Notes: generated from the sequence alone by a model not told the origin. A stretch of DNA of 64,000 nucleotides from Orychophragmus violaceus (GCA_030180135.1 CM058240.1:74023581-74087580); one strand, 5' to 3'. Numbered from the stretch's first letter, positions 22,478 to 34,995 are shown. Numbers and translations are program-made.

Positions 22478-25312
22478 AAAGGTGTTATCAGAGCATGGTT
22501 CGTCATGTGTATGAAAATTCCGATTTTTCAAAATTTTCAATGTTTTATCGAGTCCCGTCTGTCTCCGAGAAAGGAGTAAAGTAAGAAGTTTTGTTAGGGG
22601 TGTAAACTGACCTTGTTGTGTTTTATGTAGTCTTGCAGCAGTGTTTCCCTAGGAGAGGTGTGCGTGTGGGTGTCAGACCGCGACATCATGAGTGACGATT
22701 CAATGTTTCATGAGTCTGTTGGTTTCAGTTCAGACTAGCCTTGGCCGCATCGTCATTCAGCAGAATGTTCCTGCATTTCCTTTCCAGTCTCGACATATGC
22801 TCCGTAAAGGGGGATTCTTGTAGCATCTCCACCAGTCCCCAATATCCATACGACACAACTACTTCAGTTGTACCCTTCCTCGGGAACCTGTACATGCTGA
22901 AGGCATATGACACCAACTTTTCGGTGCTACCGTCTTTTGGAATGCCACCGCATCAAAATCCTCTTCCTCCACCAGAGGCCCAGGCTCCGCCATCTCCATA
23001 CATCCCTGGTGATCCACTCTTTTCATCGCTCTCAGTTTTTGACTTCCCGATGGAGCCGATTGATCCTGCCCAAGATCTTCATTGGGAGGATCTGATGGCT
23101 GACCAAACCTGATGGTTAGCCGAGCCTATCATTAGAGGTTCTTACTCACTTATGGATTTCCCGAGAGATGCTCAGCTTTACATGTCTCCTCTGGCCCTTA
23201 GTCTGCCATCGCCACCATCCAACATATTGTCTACGGACCCGACCGGTCCTGCCTCATCTGCGGAGATGTAGACTTTGACTTTTAATGGTGCCAGTTCTAC
23301 CTCATGCCTTTTATGTCTTTCTGCCGCCACCACCACCAGCGTGTCTCATTTGTGTCTGCCCGGATACCTCACATGTCATGCCTCAACGGTCCATTCCAGT
23401 AGAGTCACGCCACACCACACGCACCACCACCACACCCGACACACCCTCTTGGTCTACCTGTCGGTTTTGTTTCACACGGCGAGCCGTACTGCACCTAGTG
23501 CAGAGTGTGTCGCTTGTGTTGGAGATTTTTAGGTTAGGCCCAGGTAAGTAAGGGTGCTAACTGATCTTTTGTGTGTATATAGTACCGGTGATTCTTTTTG
23601 GGGGATGTGCGACCGCTCTATATACCACATAGACCTATGTATAAAAATATCCTACATACATATTTTTGTTAGTGTGATATGTGAATATTTATGTACATGT
23701 TGGATGTTGGTTGTTTCGGTTTATCATTTCGAGTAACGGGTAACTCTATTGCATGCATGTGTTTATGATCTTGAGTGGTTGACCAAGCAATACGGTTACA
23801 ACATGAAAACGAATGGTGGTCTGAATGGACGGTTTTATCAGAACCTCTAATGATAACCGTTTTGCATTGCCGTATGGTTGAGCCGATTTGCTTTATTGTT
23901 TGATTGCGTGTGTTTGGATTGATTATTTTGCTAGGGGTGCTAAATTGTTTGATTGGATATCATTACATTGGTTGATTGCTAGGTTGTTATATCATCAGAT
24001 TGGTTAATCGTTAAGTTAATAGGTGGCTTGATTACACTGACTGTGTTGTTAGGTTGTTAGACGATAAAACCCTAATCTTTGGATATTAAATGCGTAGATT
24101 GGTTGGTTAGAATGTAAGCCGAATTGGTAAGCATTAGATCATTAATCTTGTGTAAACGAGATGATAAGTTATTGGTTAGTCTTGTTGTTAGATGAAAGGT
24201 TAGAAAACCATTTGAATAGAAATAAGCTCGGAATTGATAATCAATTAAGGTATAATGCTTATTTTCAGTAATACGGAATTATAAGTTATTTCTAATTAGA
24301 AACATGTAAATGATGGGTGTGTGACTAATTACCAATACCTTTATAAGGAAGCGATATCGATGAATGAGTTAAAAGGGTCTAACCATTCCAGTGTTATTGA
24401 GTATGTTGATACATGACGTGATGGACGATAAAACGCAAACACGATACCAAACCCGAACCTCAAAAATCAAGATGGTGATTTTGAATCAGTATGGTAGTTT
24501 GACCCGAGTCTACAAAGCAAGTTAAAGTGGTAGTCTGAGTAGACTTGGTTAAATGGAATGTTTCAGTGTGGCTTCAGAAAAGGAGTTCTTGGTGTTAGAA
24601 GTTATAAAAAAGGGTCAGAGGCGTCAGTTTGAGATGAGGAGCTTTTAAGCAATTCAGTACTAGCAAGTCATGTATCATTAATGGAGTGAGTTATCTTGGG
24701 TATTGGCGAATCCGAAATTGTTCTTAGCGGAAGTTATGAGTGTTGTGGTTTTGAGTAAAGTATCAGAATGGCGCAGCAGGGTTTTGAAAGAAGAGTAATA
24801 ATGGGATCATGGTTGAGCGATTCAGATGAAGCAGTGGAGTTCTGGAGATCAGAAACAAGATGTTTGAGAGGAAGCATTGGAGTTGTGAAGTCAACTCATA
24901 GTGGAGTTGCAGAGTCAGTTTGGAATGAAGCAGCGATGTATGGAGTCAGATTCAGAAGCATCAGCTCAGACAAAATCGTTTTGGAGTCAGTAAGCATATG
25001 GGACCGAAGTAATGAGGATTGAGAAATTCAAGATTTTGGTATGGCGGGAATATTTGTAAGTCGGTTCTGGCAGAAGATCAGATTGGCGAATCAGAGTTTG
25101 GTGTCATAGTTATAGCGATTTAATTGGAGCAAAGAAAGTTTAGAAGCAGTTTCAGAAACATCATGACTTGGGTTCAGAGTTAAATGATACAAGCGGAGCA
25201 GAGGAGTTTCGAGTTAGGATTAAAAATAATAGACTTACAGGATTTTGCTTCCGAGTTCGAGGTTTAATCGAATGGAGAATTCGGGGGCCGAATTCCTGTA
25301 AGTTGGGAAGAA
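22478..25312 (+). other. Copy B internal region, no pol genes
   Basis: There is no protease, RT or integrase signature in any frame. Near 22688 an ATG opens MSDDSMFHESVG, and the matching site in copy A (42507-) opens MMSDISMEDRESIE, so a short conserved start, perhaps a gag remnant, is shared. Pro-rich frames follow at 22741-23112 and 23275-23551. 23560-25300 holds only scattered GA-rich sequence. The internal regions of A and B align in the first and last parts but not throughout. Confidence 0.6.
22483..22494 (+). other. Primer-binding site, tRNA-iMet (one mismatch)
   Basis: TGTTATCAGAGC, differing at one base from TGGTATCAGAGC; the intact form is at 42266 in copy A. Confidence 0.8.
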
Positions 25313-25983
25313 TGTAATAACATTTCGGTAAATTTGGAAGCTCGTTGTATTTTGGTAAATTCACCAAAGGTGAAGACGGGAAGCTTTGACGTGCCAAGTA
25401 ATCTTATTTTTATTTAAAAAGATTGTTTATAAGATGGAGATCACTGAAATAAGAATTTTTGGAGGTTTTACGTGCTGTAAGGAATGGAAACCGGAAAAAA
25501 CGAGAAAGAAACGAAAATGCCTCTAAAGTACTCCAAAATTATGAAATTCCGAACACAGCTTTATTAAAATATAAATGAGCTATGTTTAAAAGGATTTAGC
25601 AAATTTGACTCATGTATTAAGATATGATTTTTGGATTATTAAGGAGTAATTAATGACCAAAAATTCAAAATAAAATTATATAGACTTGGGTTTAGATCAA
25701 GAGGGTTTGGGTTGAGAGATTAAGTGGTTTTAGACATAAATCAAGCCTAAAAAGGATCATGGGCCACAGATTTTTATAGAAGGAAGTAGATGCATTGTAT
25801 GTGAATTTAAGTGCACTAAATCTAAAGGATGTGGTGTCAAGCATCCATGAACCTTCTAGAAGGGAGTTACAAGTGTAGGGTGGGGAGTGAAATACATTTT
25901 TTGGCTTGATTTTGTGTAGAAACATGGAGGAAGATGGGGAGGGGAAGTTTGACAAGTGTAAGGTGCTGATCACTCCATTTTGC

Positions 25984-25990
25984 TATAAAA
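25984..25990 (+). promoter_or_regulatory. LTR TATA box (copy B)
   Basis: TATAAAA followed closely by GGAGG and a GA-rich leader. The same arrangement is found at 45748 (copy A) and 51376 (copy C), which supports a real LTR promoter. Confidence 0.65.
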
Positions 25991-26781
25991 GGAGGCCTTC
26001 CCTCACTTATTTTCCTCACACCAAAAAATCAAAGGAGTATAGAAAGAGAGAAAGAAAGGGGGAATAAGGGAGAAAGAAGACGAAGGAGGGAGGAGAAGAA
26101 GAAGAATAAGCAGGAGGAAGGAGGAAGAAGAAGAAGGAGGAGGGAGGAAGAGAAGGAGGGGAACCGGAGAGAGGGAGAGAGAGAGAAGAGATGGGATGGG
26201 GACGGAGGAATGGTGTAATATTTCCAGAAGCGGAGATTTTAACGTCCATCCCACGTACTGAATTTCTCTTTCTTTATAGACGGTTTTTAGTAGACGTCGT
26301 ATGAGATTGGTCCGGATGTTCGTGTGGAGGAACGATCAGAGTTACTAGGGTCAACGCTTGGGTCAAGTTCGGGTCAAAGCAAATCAACGGTTCGGGGAAG
26401 GTTCGGGTTTGCATCGGATTCGTGTCGGGTCTCGTGGTTCCGTCAATCCGTCCATCCATCATCACAATATCCCTGTGAGTTGGCTAAACTATTGTGTGAT
26501 GCATTTAGGTCGATCATATAAACCTCAGAATTATTAAACCGTAAAATCGTAGGAATGCATACCATTATTGAAATATGATAGAACAGTTAGGTTGATTAAA
26601 TAACTCGGTAATTACACAAAACGGATAGGACATATATAGTTCATATAGTTATCACTCATTGGTTGATTGATTGATTGATTGTATCATTGATTGCTTGATT
26701 TGGTGTTGCATACATATAGAATGACATGTTAGGATATATATATATTATAACAAACATAATTAAATGAATCTAAATATGGGA

Positions 26782-27035
26782 CTCAAGCATCGCAATATCA
26801 GGCTTGAAAAGCGGAAGGTTCCTAAAAGAAACAAAGATGATTTGTGAAGACATCATGTCCATCTCTAGATTGTTCCAAAGTGTTGTGTTCATCCCTATCC
26901 CAAGATCTTGTAATGGGATAGCGGATAACTTAGCAAAAACAGCCGTAAGGTCTAGGACCATAGGCTCCCCACGGCTTGTATCCGTCTAAGTTTTATCTTT
27001 TCTATTGAAAGTTTATCTTTCCCGACCAAAAAAAA
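26782..27035 (+). mobile_element. 5'-truncated LINE 3' end
   Basis: It is flanked by a perfect 14-bp duplication ATCTAAATATGGGA (26768-26781 and 27036-27049) and ends in an A run. The coding part (26804-26989) reads the RNase H-like C-terminus of a plant LINE (ICEDIMSISRLFQSVVF, then CNGIADNLAKTAV). Target-primed integration into an existing LTR explains all of it. Confidence 0.9.
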
Positions 27036-28868
27036 ATCTAAATATGGGAACTAAGAGTTAAATTAAAACACGGATTAAAATAGATAAAAGACCTTAGAAT
27101 ATGATAACCGGGTTGGGTTAATTAGACGGTATGATCAGGTTAAGTAATTAGTATTGAATTAATTGGAAGTCAGGAGATTAGTAAGTTTACTAATCTCAAT
27201 CTGACAGATAAAGGTAATTAAAACATGGAAATAAAGAATGGAATTAAAAGATATAATTTGGGGTTGAGCCGTCTAGGGAGTCAGTAAGTTTACTAACTCC
27301 AAACTAGCGGTGAAAAAATTGAATAATTAAAACTAAGAAATTAAAGATTAAAATGAATTAGGGTTTAAGCTAAAACGATTAATGAAACATAACTAATTAA
27401 TTGATTGGTTGTGTGTGATTGTTGATTGTGTGGTTATTATCTACTCCGGTGTTGGGCCGGGTACATAAACAATCACACAATCAACGGTCTACCTGGCCCA
27501 ACACCAGAGTAGATAACAACCACAAAATCAATGGTATACCCCGGAGTTGGGCCGAGTAGGCTGTGTAAGTAGATACTTACTCCGATAAGGGACCAGGTAA
27601 GTCTGAGTGTGGATACCTATTCTGGTACGCGACCGGATAGGTCAGGATGTGTAGATAAATGGTGGTAGTACTTGCCGGATATACTAGGTTATGGGATGGA
27701 GATAGTTTTTCTATATTACCTTGTCGCTCTCACGTGATAGAGTCCCAGTGAGTCTGCTTGTTTACATTACTGTTATTAGGACTCTGTATAGTGCGTTAGA
27801 TCCCACATGTCTAGAGATGGCATTCCGGTACTTCCTGCCTGATTCGATCCTAGGGAGTTGAGTTCCTATTTAGTTCACGGACCTTTGGGTAGTGGTTCCG
27901 ACAGAAGTTAACCTAGGGAGTAACGTCTGTAGGTGTGTAGTCCGGAGAATGCGGGGTCGTGTCCTAGGGCCGGATTGCATGGAAACTTTGGTTATCTAGG
28001 GGTAGCCTGAGTCACCGCGTATCGATGGACAGAGAAAGGTGTTCTAGTCGTAGGACTTCGTGTTACGTCTAGGAGTCGTGGGAGGTTTTAGTTACCGTAA
28101 GGTAGCTTGGTGTTCCCGTGGAAGTTATCGAGTTCGCGTTTGGGGCCCATGGTGTGGAGATTGTGATAGAGCCTCGCTAGTTAGATTAAGTCGAATCAAG
28201 GGTATGTGCCGCAGTTTTCTCGATTTTCCTCGTTGATGATATGTGTTGTTAATTGAATGCTTGTGTGTTGTTTAGGTCATACGTCTTGGTAGTACGTAAT
28301 CAGCCATCTTATTTACTGCTTGTTATTGTTTTTTTTATTTTGGGTTTGGGTGAGATTCTTTTACCTTGTTTGGAAGCATGTTTAGTTGGGAGCCAACTCA
28401 ATGAGTAATCTTAGATTCTCATTAGACTCATTTTATGTTTTCAGGTTTGGCTTAGCTTGGCCGTCGGATAGGGCACTCAGAATAGTTTCGGGTTCGCATT
28501 AGGCCGTGGTTTTTTTCGACTCGATTTCATGGTTTTATTTTGGTTTCGTATTTGGAGCTCCGTAAGTTATCTTTCAGAAACTATTAAATTAGATTAACAA
28601 ATTTAAAAGATTTATAATACTTAAAACGTAATTATTCCTTGATATACGGTTTAGTCCGAACCAAACACAACTCGTGGAAGTGATACATGTTGAAAATCCT
28701 TATATCATGAAAACGAGGTAAATGTTGACTCAAACCGGACCGTCTCTGGCTTTTGTATTGTGACAAAATCTTCTCGGTTAGCCTGCACAGGTTCGGCCGG
28801 TCATGTTCTTGTTTGATTGTTGGTTGGTCAGCTCGTCGGTCAGCGGATAATGGGAAGGGGACAATACA

Positions 28869-30114
28869 AGCTGGATCCCAAGTCTTTGAAGTGTGTTTTC
28901 CTTGGGTATATGAGAAATAGAAAGGTTATATATGATTCTATCCACCTATTGGGCGAGTTTAATCAGCTGCTATGTTCTTTTCAATGAAAAAGTACTTGAT
29001 TTCTCATGTTTTTACTCAAATTGTCATGATCTCTCTATTACTCCTTTGAGATCAGGCTGGTTACATAGTTTTTCTCCTCACGAATCTCTTGTCAGATCAA
29101 CATCTATTCATACAAAAACTACAAAGACAAGGGTACTGGTTCATGTCAGAAACTCAGTGCCAACTCCAGTAGCACCATTGTTGCAAATCACTGATACATA
29201 AATCTCTCCACCTGCAATTGAACATGAAAATATGGTAACCTCTCCATCTGAATCTCCTGAACAGACACACAATACACCAATTTCTGAGGGTACTAGTTCC
29301 TCCATCGAACCTTCATCTTTTGGTTTTATGACATAGTTCAATATTCTGCTTCTCCAACTCCTATTATAGTACAAAGGCAATCAAGTTATCCAATGCTAAC
29401 AAGATAAAAAGTGGGAATTTCGAAACCAAACCCATGATATGTTCTTTTGTCCATCAAGTCTACTCCACCTGATACAAAAATAGTTACTTCGGCCTCAAAC
29501 ATCCTGGCTAGATAGATGTCATGACAGAAGAGATTGAATCCTTCAAAGAAACATAAACATACACCTTGGTTCCTTAGAGTCCTGACATGAGCATTTTAGG
29601 CTGCAAATGGGTGTTTCGAAGTAAACTGAATACTGATGGGACTCTATAAACTTAAAGCTCAGTTAGTAGCCAAGGGATTTGATCATGATGAGGGCATTAA
29701 CTACTTAGAAACGTATAACCTAGTTGTTCTGCCACGAGACGCTCAACATGAGGCTTATGAACCTTCTTAGGCCCCAATCTCATATCCTTGCCTGCAAAGA
29801 AGCAAGACAGTGTCTATAAGAGCTCTATTGAATCTGAATATAGAACACTCTTAGAACCAGCCGCTGAGATAAGATGGTTTAGTAACTTGTTGCGTGACAT
29901 TAGAGTATCTCAAAGCTAAGCGATTAAAGAATTTTGAGGTAGACTTTCAATATGTTAGGAAAAAGGTGGCTTTGTGAACTCTCGTTGTACATCATATCTC
30001 TTCAGCATATCAACTTGTTGATATATTTACAAAGTCTTTACCATTCAGAAGTTTTGATGAGCTAAAGTTCAAATTTGGTGTGATTTTTTCACCAATACAA
30101 TGTTTGAGAGGGCA
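28869..30114 (+). pseudogene. RE1-like integrase end and reverse transcriptase remnant
   Basis: The frame resumes with KLDPKSLKCVFLGYMRNRKG, which directly continues the integrase piece ending at 21092. From about 29570 the RT N-terminus is recognisable (SILGCKWVFRSKLNTDG, then KAQLVAKGFDHDEGINYLET). The catalytic RT core is deleted; near 29815-30090 only RNase H C-terminal pieces remain (EYRTLLEPAAEIRW). Confidence 0.78.
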
Positions 30115-30543
30115 TGTTAGCTCAAATAAGAGAATATGGGCTCAAAAACATAAACCAAATGAAGAGATGTGGGTTTGAATGATGAATGACAAAATGAGGA
30201 GAATTTGGGCCTCAATGAACAGATGAAACCCAACACAGAAACTGATCAAACAAATAGTAGTTTGCAGAGACAAGAAAACAGAAATACGCATCTGGTCCTA
30301 CTCAGAGAAGTGGTCATGCAATGTCGTACAAGCCAGCTCATTGCATCCAACTAAAGAACTTATTTACTGTTTTGGATACATCTTAGTATATGTGTGTCTC
30401 ATCTTTTGTTTAGAGTTTTCCTTCACTTTAGTATATAAACATCTCTAATGTAATCAGAACAATTTGAACAATGAAAATGTAGAGAATTCATTTCATCTCC
30501 ACTATATTATTTAAGACTTCTCATTAATTTATCTATGCTGTCA
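30115..30543 (+). repeat. RE1-like 3' LTR
   Basis: Starts TGTTAGCTCAAATAAG after a purine run (GAGAGGGCA) and ends CTGTCA. Clearly diverged from the 5' LTR, so this is an old insertion. Confidence 0.85.
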
Positions 30544-31611
30544 TAAAATTCTTTTGAGTGGGTGTCAACGAAATATAAAGCTATTCACTACTCTCACTGA
30601 AACTAGCGGCCAAAGATTGAGTGATAGATTTCTGAAACGACAGAGCGTTCTTAGTCGAAGGACTGAGTAACTTTCCAATATGATTGTCAATGGATGTTGG
30701 ACTTTTGAGTATGCAAGTGTTCGTGAGATTTTACAAGTCTGTAATAATTTATGTGAGTAGATATATGACTAAAATGTGTATATAAATTCCCCCACAATCC
30801 ATATTGCATTTAGATGGATATAACGGGAGGCTTGTGAAATCGTTCGTGGTGGAAGATTTTACATAAATACATCGTCTTTAGTTATTAGATATTATCAAAT
30901 ATTAATAGACATAAAGTTATACTCCAGAAATTAGAAGGATCTCAAAAATATATAACGGATATGTGTTAATGCATTTATTGTTAATTTGTTTGGATTTGGA
31001 AATACATATAAAATAATATGATTTGAGAGCCCAGTCCATAATCGATTCGACCCAAAATTAATTTAACGATTTTCAAACATTCCAAAATTAATAGTCTAAA
31101 CCCCTATTATTTCGAACGAGGGTATTAGAATATAAAGTCATATCCGAAATTGATATGTGATTTTGTATCCTAATAATACCTTTTTGTCAATTAACTTTTA
31201 TATTAGAAACTAATCTCCAGTCATGGAGAAAAGGTTCGAGAAACAAAATACAAACGCCAAACTGGCTAAATCAACCACTTCAAAAGACGCAAAGCAGGAA
31301 GCATAAACATAACCGATAAACACATACAAGACATTAAAACAGCTTGAAATGAAGGCATCCATTGTGCGTAATGAGATGAAGTCTTGGGAAAAAGAGCGAA
31401 CACTTGGTGATATATTGCCCGAGCTTGCTTCAGCAACTAGTGCCAAAGAAGCATCAAGAAATTTGGCTACTGAGATGACTAGTCATCTTCATGATGAGAC
31501 TGGAAACTGTGAGGAAATCCTCAATCGCAAGAAGGTTTGGGAAAGCAAAACATTCCACAGGCGACACACTGAATCTGATACTAGAGTTTTAAGATTGGTG
31601 ATGGTGAAGAC
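30544..31611. other. Unassigned sequence left of the minus-strand Athila-like element
   Basis: AT-rich to about 31200. 31349-31611 is an open plus-strand frame (start MKASIVRNEMKSWEKERTL), hydrophilic, with no domain I recognise. It runs into the Athila LTR at 31612, and the sequence past 59331 was once next to it. It could be a gene or element fragment. Confidence 0.4.
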
Positions 31612-32786
31612 TGATAGGTCAAGAATTATCCCTATTCTAACTGCAAGTGCACAGAAATGCAACTGTAGTACAAAGGGTATCAAATTCACAGAGACTCAAG
31701 TTCACACGACATATTAAATGTTTTCAAACTTAGCTAAGTCAATCAGGTGAAAGCAGTAAACAAGCAAATGAATTTAAAAAGGTGTTTTCAATAGGAGAAA
31801 GACGCTATACTTAGGAAGTTCTCAGGAAATCATGCAATGTCAACAATCGATAATCAGGATTCAGATTAAACACAGGTTCAGGAACTACAATCGTAAATGT
31901 TAATAATCCAACTCTAGCTGCGATTATTGTCTATGTCTAGCAACCTAATGATTCAAATCTCTTTGCAATCTTAGAGTTCTAGACAAGCATTAATAGCAAG
32001 TTCTTTGGTTCACAATTCTCTAGATCAAATCTCTTTGCATCTAAACAAATTGTTCACACTAGTTCTGTCAGATTATAATTCACACTCTCGTGCCAAATTA
32101 GTTATCTAAGATCTAACCTCTAGGTGATCAATCCAGAATTCAGTATTAGTCTCAACTAGGTGAAGAACGGATAGATTTAGAATCCTAATTATCTAGTGAT
32201 CTAACAAGGTATGAAATCCCTATGAGAATCCCTAAATCCAACTAAGGTTACTACTCGGACATGAAATCAATAAGACAAGACATGTTGAATAGAAAAAAAG
32301 ACTGAATAGATAATAAGAAATGGGGTTCGAAATCCTTCTCTCAAAGGTTACAAGTAGCAGGATCAACCCCAAGCCAAAATCTCTCAATCTCCAAAATGCA
32401 AAGCCAAAACAAAGCAAGAACAAAAGATAGGAGAAAACAACTCTCCAAAACCCTATTAAAAGTCTAAACACGTTTGTGGTAAATTAGAAATAAGGGAAAC
32501 TTCTGAACTTTCTTGCAAATCTTCAAAAGATGCAATAAACTGGCGCATAGCTCTTGTTGGACATCAATGTCGACCGACACAAAGAGCAATGTCGGTCGAC
32601 ATCTACTCGTGGTCACGACTCCAACTTCAGCTTCCTGTAGAATGCTCGGAAACGCCCCAAAATTCCTAGCTTTGCTCCAAACGCAAGCTTACATGTAGAA
32701 GACTCGATAGACACGAAAAGAAAGGTTAAATACTCAATATATACACTTATATCATGGTTAAAAACCAAGAAAAACCATGATATATC
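31612..32786 (-). repeat. Athila-like 3' LTR (1175 bp)
   Basis: On the minus strand it starts TGATATATCATGG and ends GACCTATCA. It is very similar to 58150-59326 (a handful of substitutions and small indels). It contains a pair of inverted palindromes at 32567-32580 and 32589-32602, and the terminal hairpin 32748-32759/32772-32783. Confidence 0.92.
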
Positions 32787-33816
32787 AACTCCCCCACACT
32801 TAGCTCTTGCTTGCCCTCAAGCAAACAGAGAACCAAAGTATAGAAAGAGGTTTGAAAACTCAGAAACTCATTTCGTCTTAGGAACATCGCATTCACATTC
32901 ACTTTGTTACACACATGAAAACATTACTGCACTGATCAAGACCACAATGTACTTCCCCCACACTTAGCAACTTTCCCAAGTAAACTCCACAATCAAGTCA
33001 AGACATTCAAGCTCACCACACTAACTTCTGTATGCAATTAGGTGCAGTCTCACAACGGGAGTATCGATCAGAGAACACATGGACTCAACCCAGTCAGTAC
33101 TTGACCACCAAATTATTGGTTTCTGGTTCCTTTCTTTTCCCTTTCTCTCTTAGCAACTGATTTTTCCCCACTGGGTATCATTTTTATATCAGTGTTCTTC
33201 CCTTTTTATTTGTGGTGTAACTTTGGACTTGTTTCCATAGATGCACATGAGGTAATAGGGGTCTCTACCACTCCTGTGACCACTTCGAAGCTACTAGCTT
33301 ATCCGCAGTTTTTATCTCTCTTTTTTCAAGGGAGGGAAAAGATGGAACCATACTCAAACATGATTATAGGCTATGTCTAGCACATCAGAGGAATCCGATC
33401 TAGAGATACCAAGCCCCTAAGTGAGAAGATTTAGTCAATATTAGAGGTGAAGTTAGTAGTGGATCCTCTAAATACCTGATGAGATATGGGTGTCCTTGAC
33501 AGGCTGATCAGTGTGTGATTTTCTAACAGTCATATAACTACTGCAGGTCTATCCAATGGTAGTTCCTGTTTCAGCGAAATTTTTCCTCGAAAAATCATAG
33601 TTTCATACTGATTTTTACTCAATAAAAAATATTTGAACGCACAAGAAAACAAAGGACTGACACTAAGAAAACATAACACGTTGTCAGTAACCACCTCCTC
33701 CACACTTAAACTGCACTGGCCTCAATGCAATCGCAGCTTGGGTTCGGTAAAAATCAATCTGGAACGACAGGAAAATTGAGTCTAAATCTCGTACCTGAAC
33801 ACGGTTGGTGTCGACC
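32787..33816 (-). other. Polypurine tract and 3' untranslated region of the minus-strand Athila-like element
   Basis: AAGTGTGGGGGAGT (minus) lies at 32800-32787 against the LTR. The rest is non-coding and similar to 5281-6285, including a second purine run near 33680-33700. It ends abruptly at 33816 inside a GTGTCGACCG palindrome. Confidence 0.8.
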
Positions 33817-34085
33817 GTGGTGTGATCGAGGAGCCGTCTACAGGATTAGTAATCCACTAATCCCAAGGTAGCGGACTAAATGAGTAGTGGTTAAGGAAAT
33901 ATTAAAAGGCGAATAACCTAGTTAATTGTTTGTGTAATGTTGTGATTGATTGATTGTGTGATTGTTTATCTACTTCGGTGTTGGGCCGAGTAGACTGTTG
34001 ATTGTTTGTGTTGGGCCGAGTAGACTGTACTGGTAGATACTTACTCTGGTGCGGGACCGAGTAAGTTTGGGTGATGTGGAGGTTG
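33817..34085 (+). repeat. Copy A 5' LTR, left remaining piece
   Basis: Matches 46874 onward of the 3' LTR, including the hairpin GGATTAGT-AATCC-ACTAATCC (33843-33863) and one and a half units of the hairpin array. It stops at the copia TSD GGTTG (34081-34085). Confidence 0.88.
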
Positions 34086-34981
34086 TGTTGGGAATGTCCT
34101 GAAATCTACCGTACTATCTCTAGAAAGTATGATAAGTGTCGAGATCAGACATAAGTCATAAATACTGGGTGATCATGATGGCTTGCTAGAGTCCGCTCAT
34201 GATCTATAAGTTTAGGACTTATTACCAGTATTGTATGATCCCAAAGGGTCACACACCATAGCTAACGGGAAAGTTAAGATGGAATTAATACGGTAAGATG
34301 CAGTGGCATTTACTGTATTTGTACAGAGAGATGGGCAGACAACAAATGGGCTTTTGTCTGATTTGTGTCTTGGGCCCAAAAGTCTAATGGACCATTAGTT
34401 TAATTAATTAATTAAACTTGGGCCCATTAGTGAATAAAAGGGAGAATGGAACATTAGGTTTGGAAATTTTCTGTTCTTCTCCTGCGATTTTCTTAAGGCA
34501 GCCGCAGGCTCCTCTTGAACTCTCTCTCTGTTGTTCATCCATCCGGTCTAGCAGCCATCCGTGCTTGTAAGCGTGTGGATACCTGAGGAGGAGCCGATTC
34601 TCATCAGCTCTAATATGATCTTATCATTACCACCAATTTCCGCTGCAAAGGTAAAGATCAGGTTTGTTTTATGATTCGTTTGACAAGAACCTAGATCTGA
34701 AGGATTATCGGTGTTTTCCAAGGTTCAATTCCCAAGTTGGATCATATGAAAATTGATTAATTGATTAATTGATGTTGATTGAAAATTGGTTAATGGATAC
34801 CTGAGGAGGAGCCGATTCTCATCAGCTCTAATCTGATCTTATCATTACCACCAATTTCCGCTGCAAAGGTAAAGATCAGGTTTGTTTTATGATTCGTTTG
34901 ACAAGAACCTAGATCTGTTTAAGGTTATGTGTTAGGTTGCAACTTGGGAATTGAACCTTGGAAAACACCGATAATCCTTCA
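34086..34981 (+). repeat. Copia 5' LTR with 218-bp internal rearrangement (896 bp)
   Basis: Begins TGTTGGGAATG and ends ATAATCCTTCA. Relative to the 678-bp 3' LTR it carries a 218-bp excess made of an inverted copy of the LTR's 3' end (34700-34739), a direct copy of leader sequence (34738-34795 matching about 35019-35076) and a second copy of the block that starts GATACCTGAGGAGG (34579 and about 34796). Confidence 0.92.
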
Positions 34982-34982
34982 G

Positions 34983-34995
34983 TGGTATCAGAGCC
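34983..34995 (+). other. Primer-binding site, tRNA-iMet
   Basis: TGGTATCAGAGCC lies one base inside the 5' LTR. Confidence 0.95.

Larger units (their letters stand above)
21098..28868 (+). mobile_element. Non-autonomous TGTAATA-family LTR element (copy B)
   Basis: A short 5' LTR (21098-22477), an iMet primer site, a 2.8-kb internal region without pol, a purine-rich tract (TTGGGAAGAA) and a long 3' LTR (25313-28868). It interrupts the copia integrase; flanks are AGCTC (21093-21097) and AGCTG (28869-28873), a 5-bp TSD with one change. LTR start, length and primer site suit a derivative of a Tekay/Del-type chromovirus, which I infer but cannot prove without a matching pol. Confidence 0.82.
25313..28868 (+). 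repeat. Copy B 3' LTR (3556 bp including a LINE insertion)
   Basis: Starts TGTAATAAC and ends CAATACA. It contains a TATA box at 25984, a GA-rich leader (26040-26190), hairpins at 27168-27205 and 27268-27310, a hairpin array at 27430-27645, and a truncated LINE at 26782-27035. Confidence 0.87.
18540..30543 (+). mobile_element. RE1-like copia retrotransposon, decayed and split
   Basis: Two 429-bp LTRs (18540-18968 and 30115-30543) enclose gag, protease, integrase and reverse transcriptase remnants in the order expected for copia. The integrase C-terminal region is interrupted at 21097 by a TGTAATA-family element and resumes at 28869. Much of RT is deleted, and stops are frequent. No clear TSD at its outer edges. 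Confidence 0.85.

Noticed and set aside
22741..23112. Pro-rich ORF of 123 codons in copy B
   Set aside because: Not open at the matching place in copy A; only the short MSD.SM start upstream is shared.
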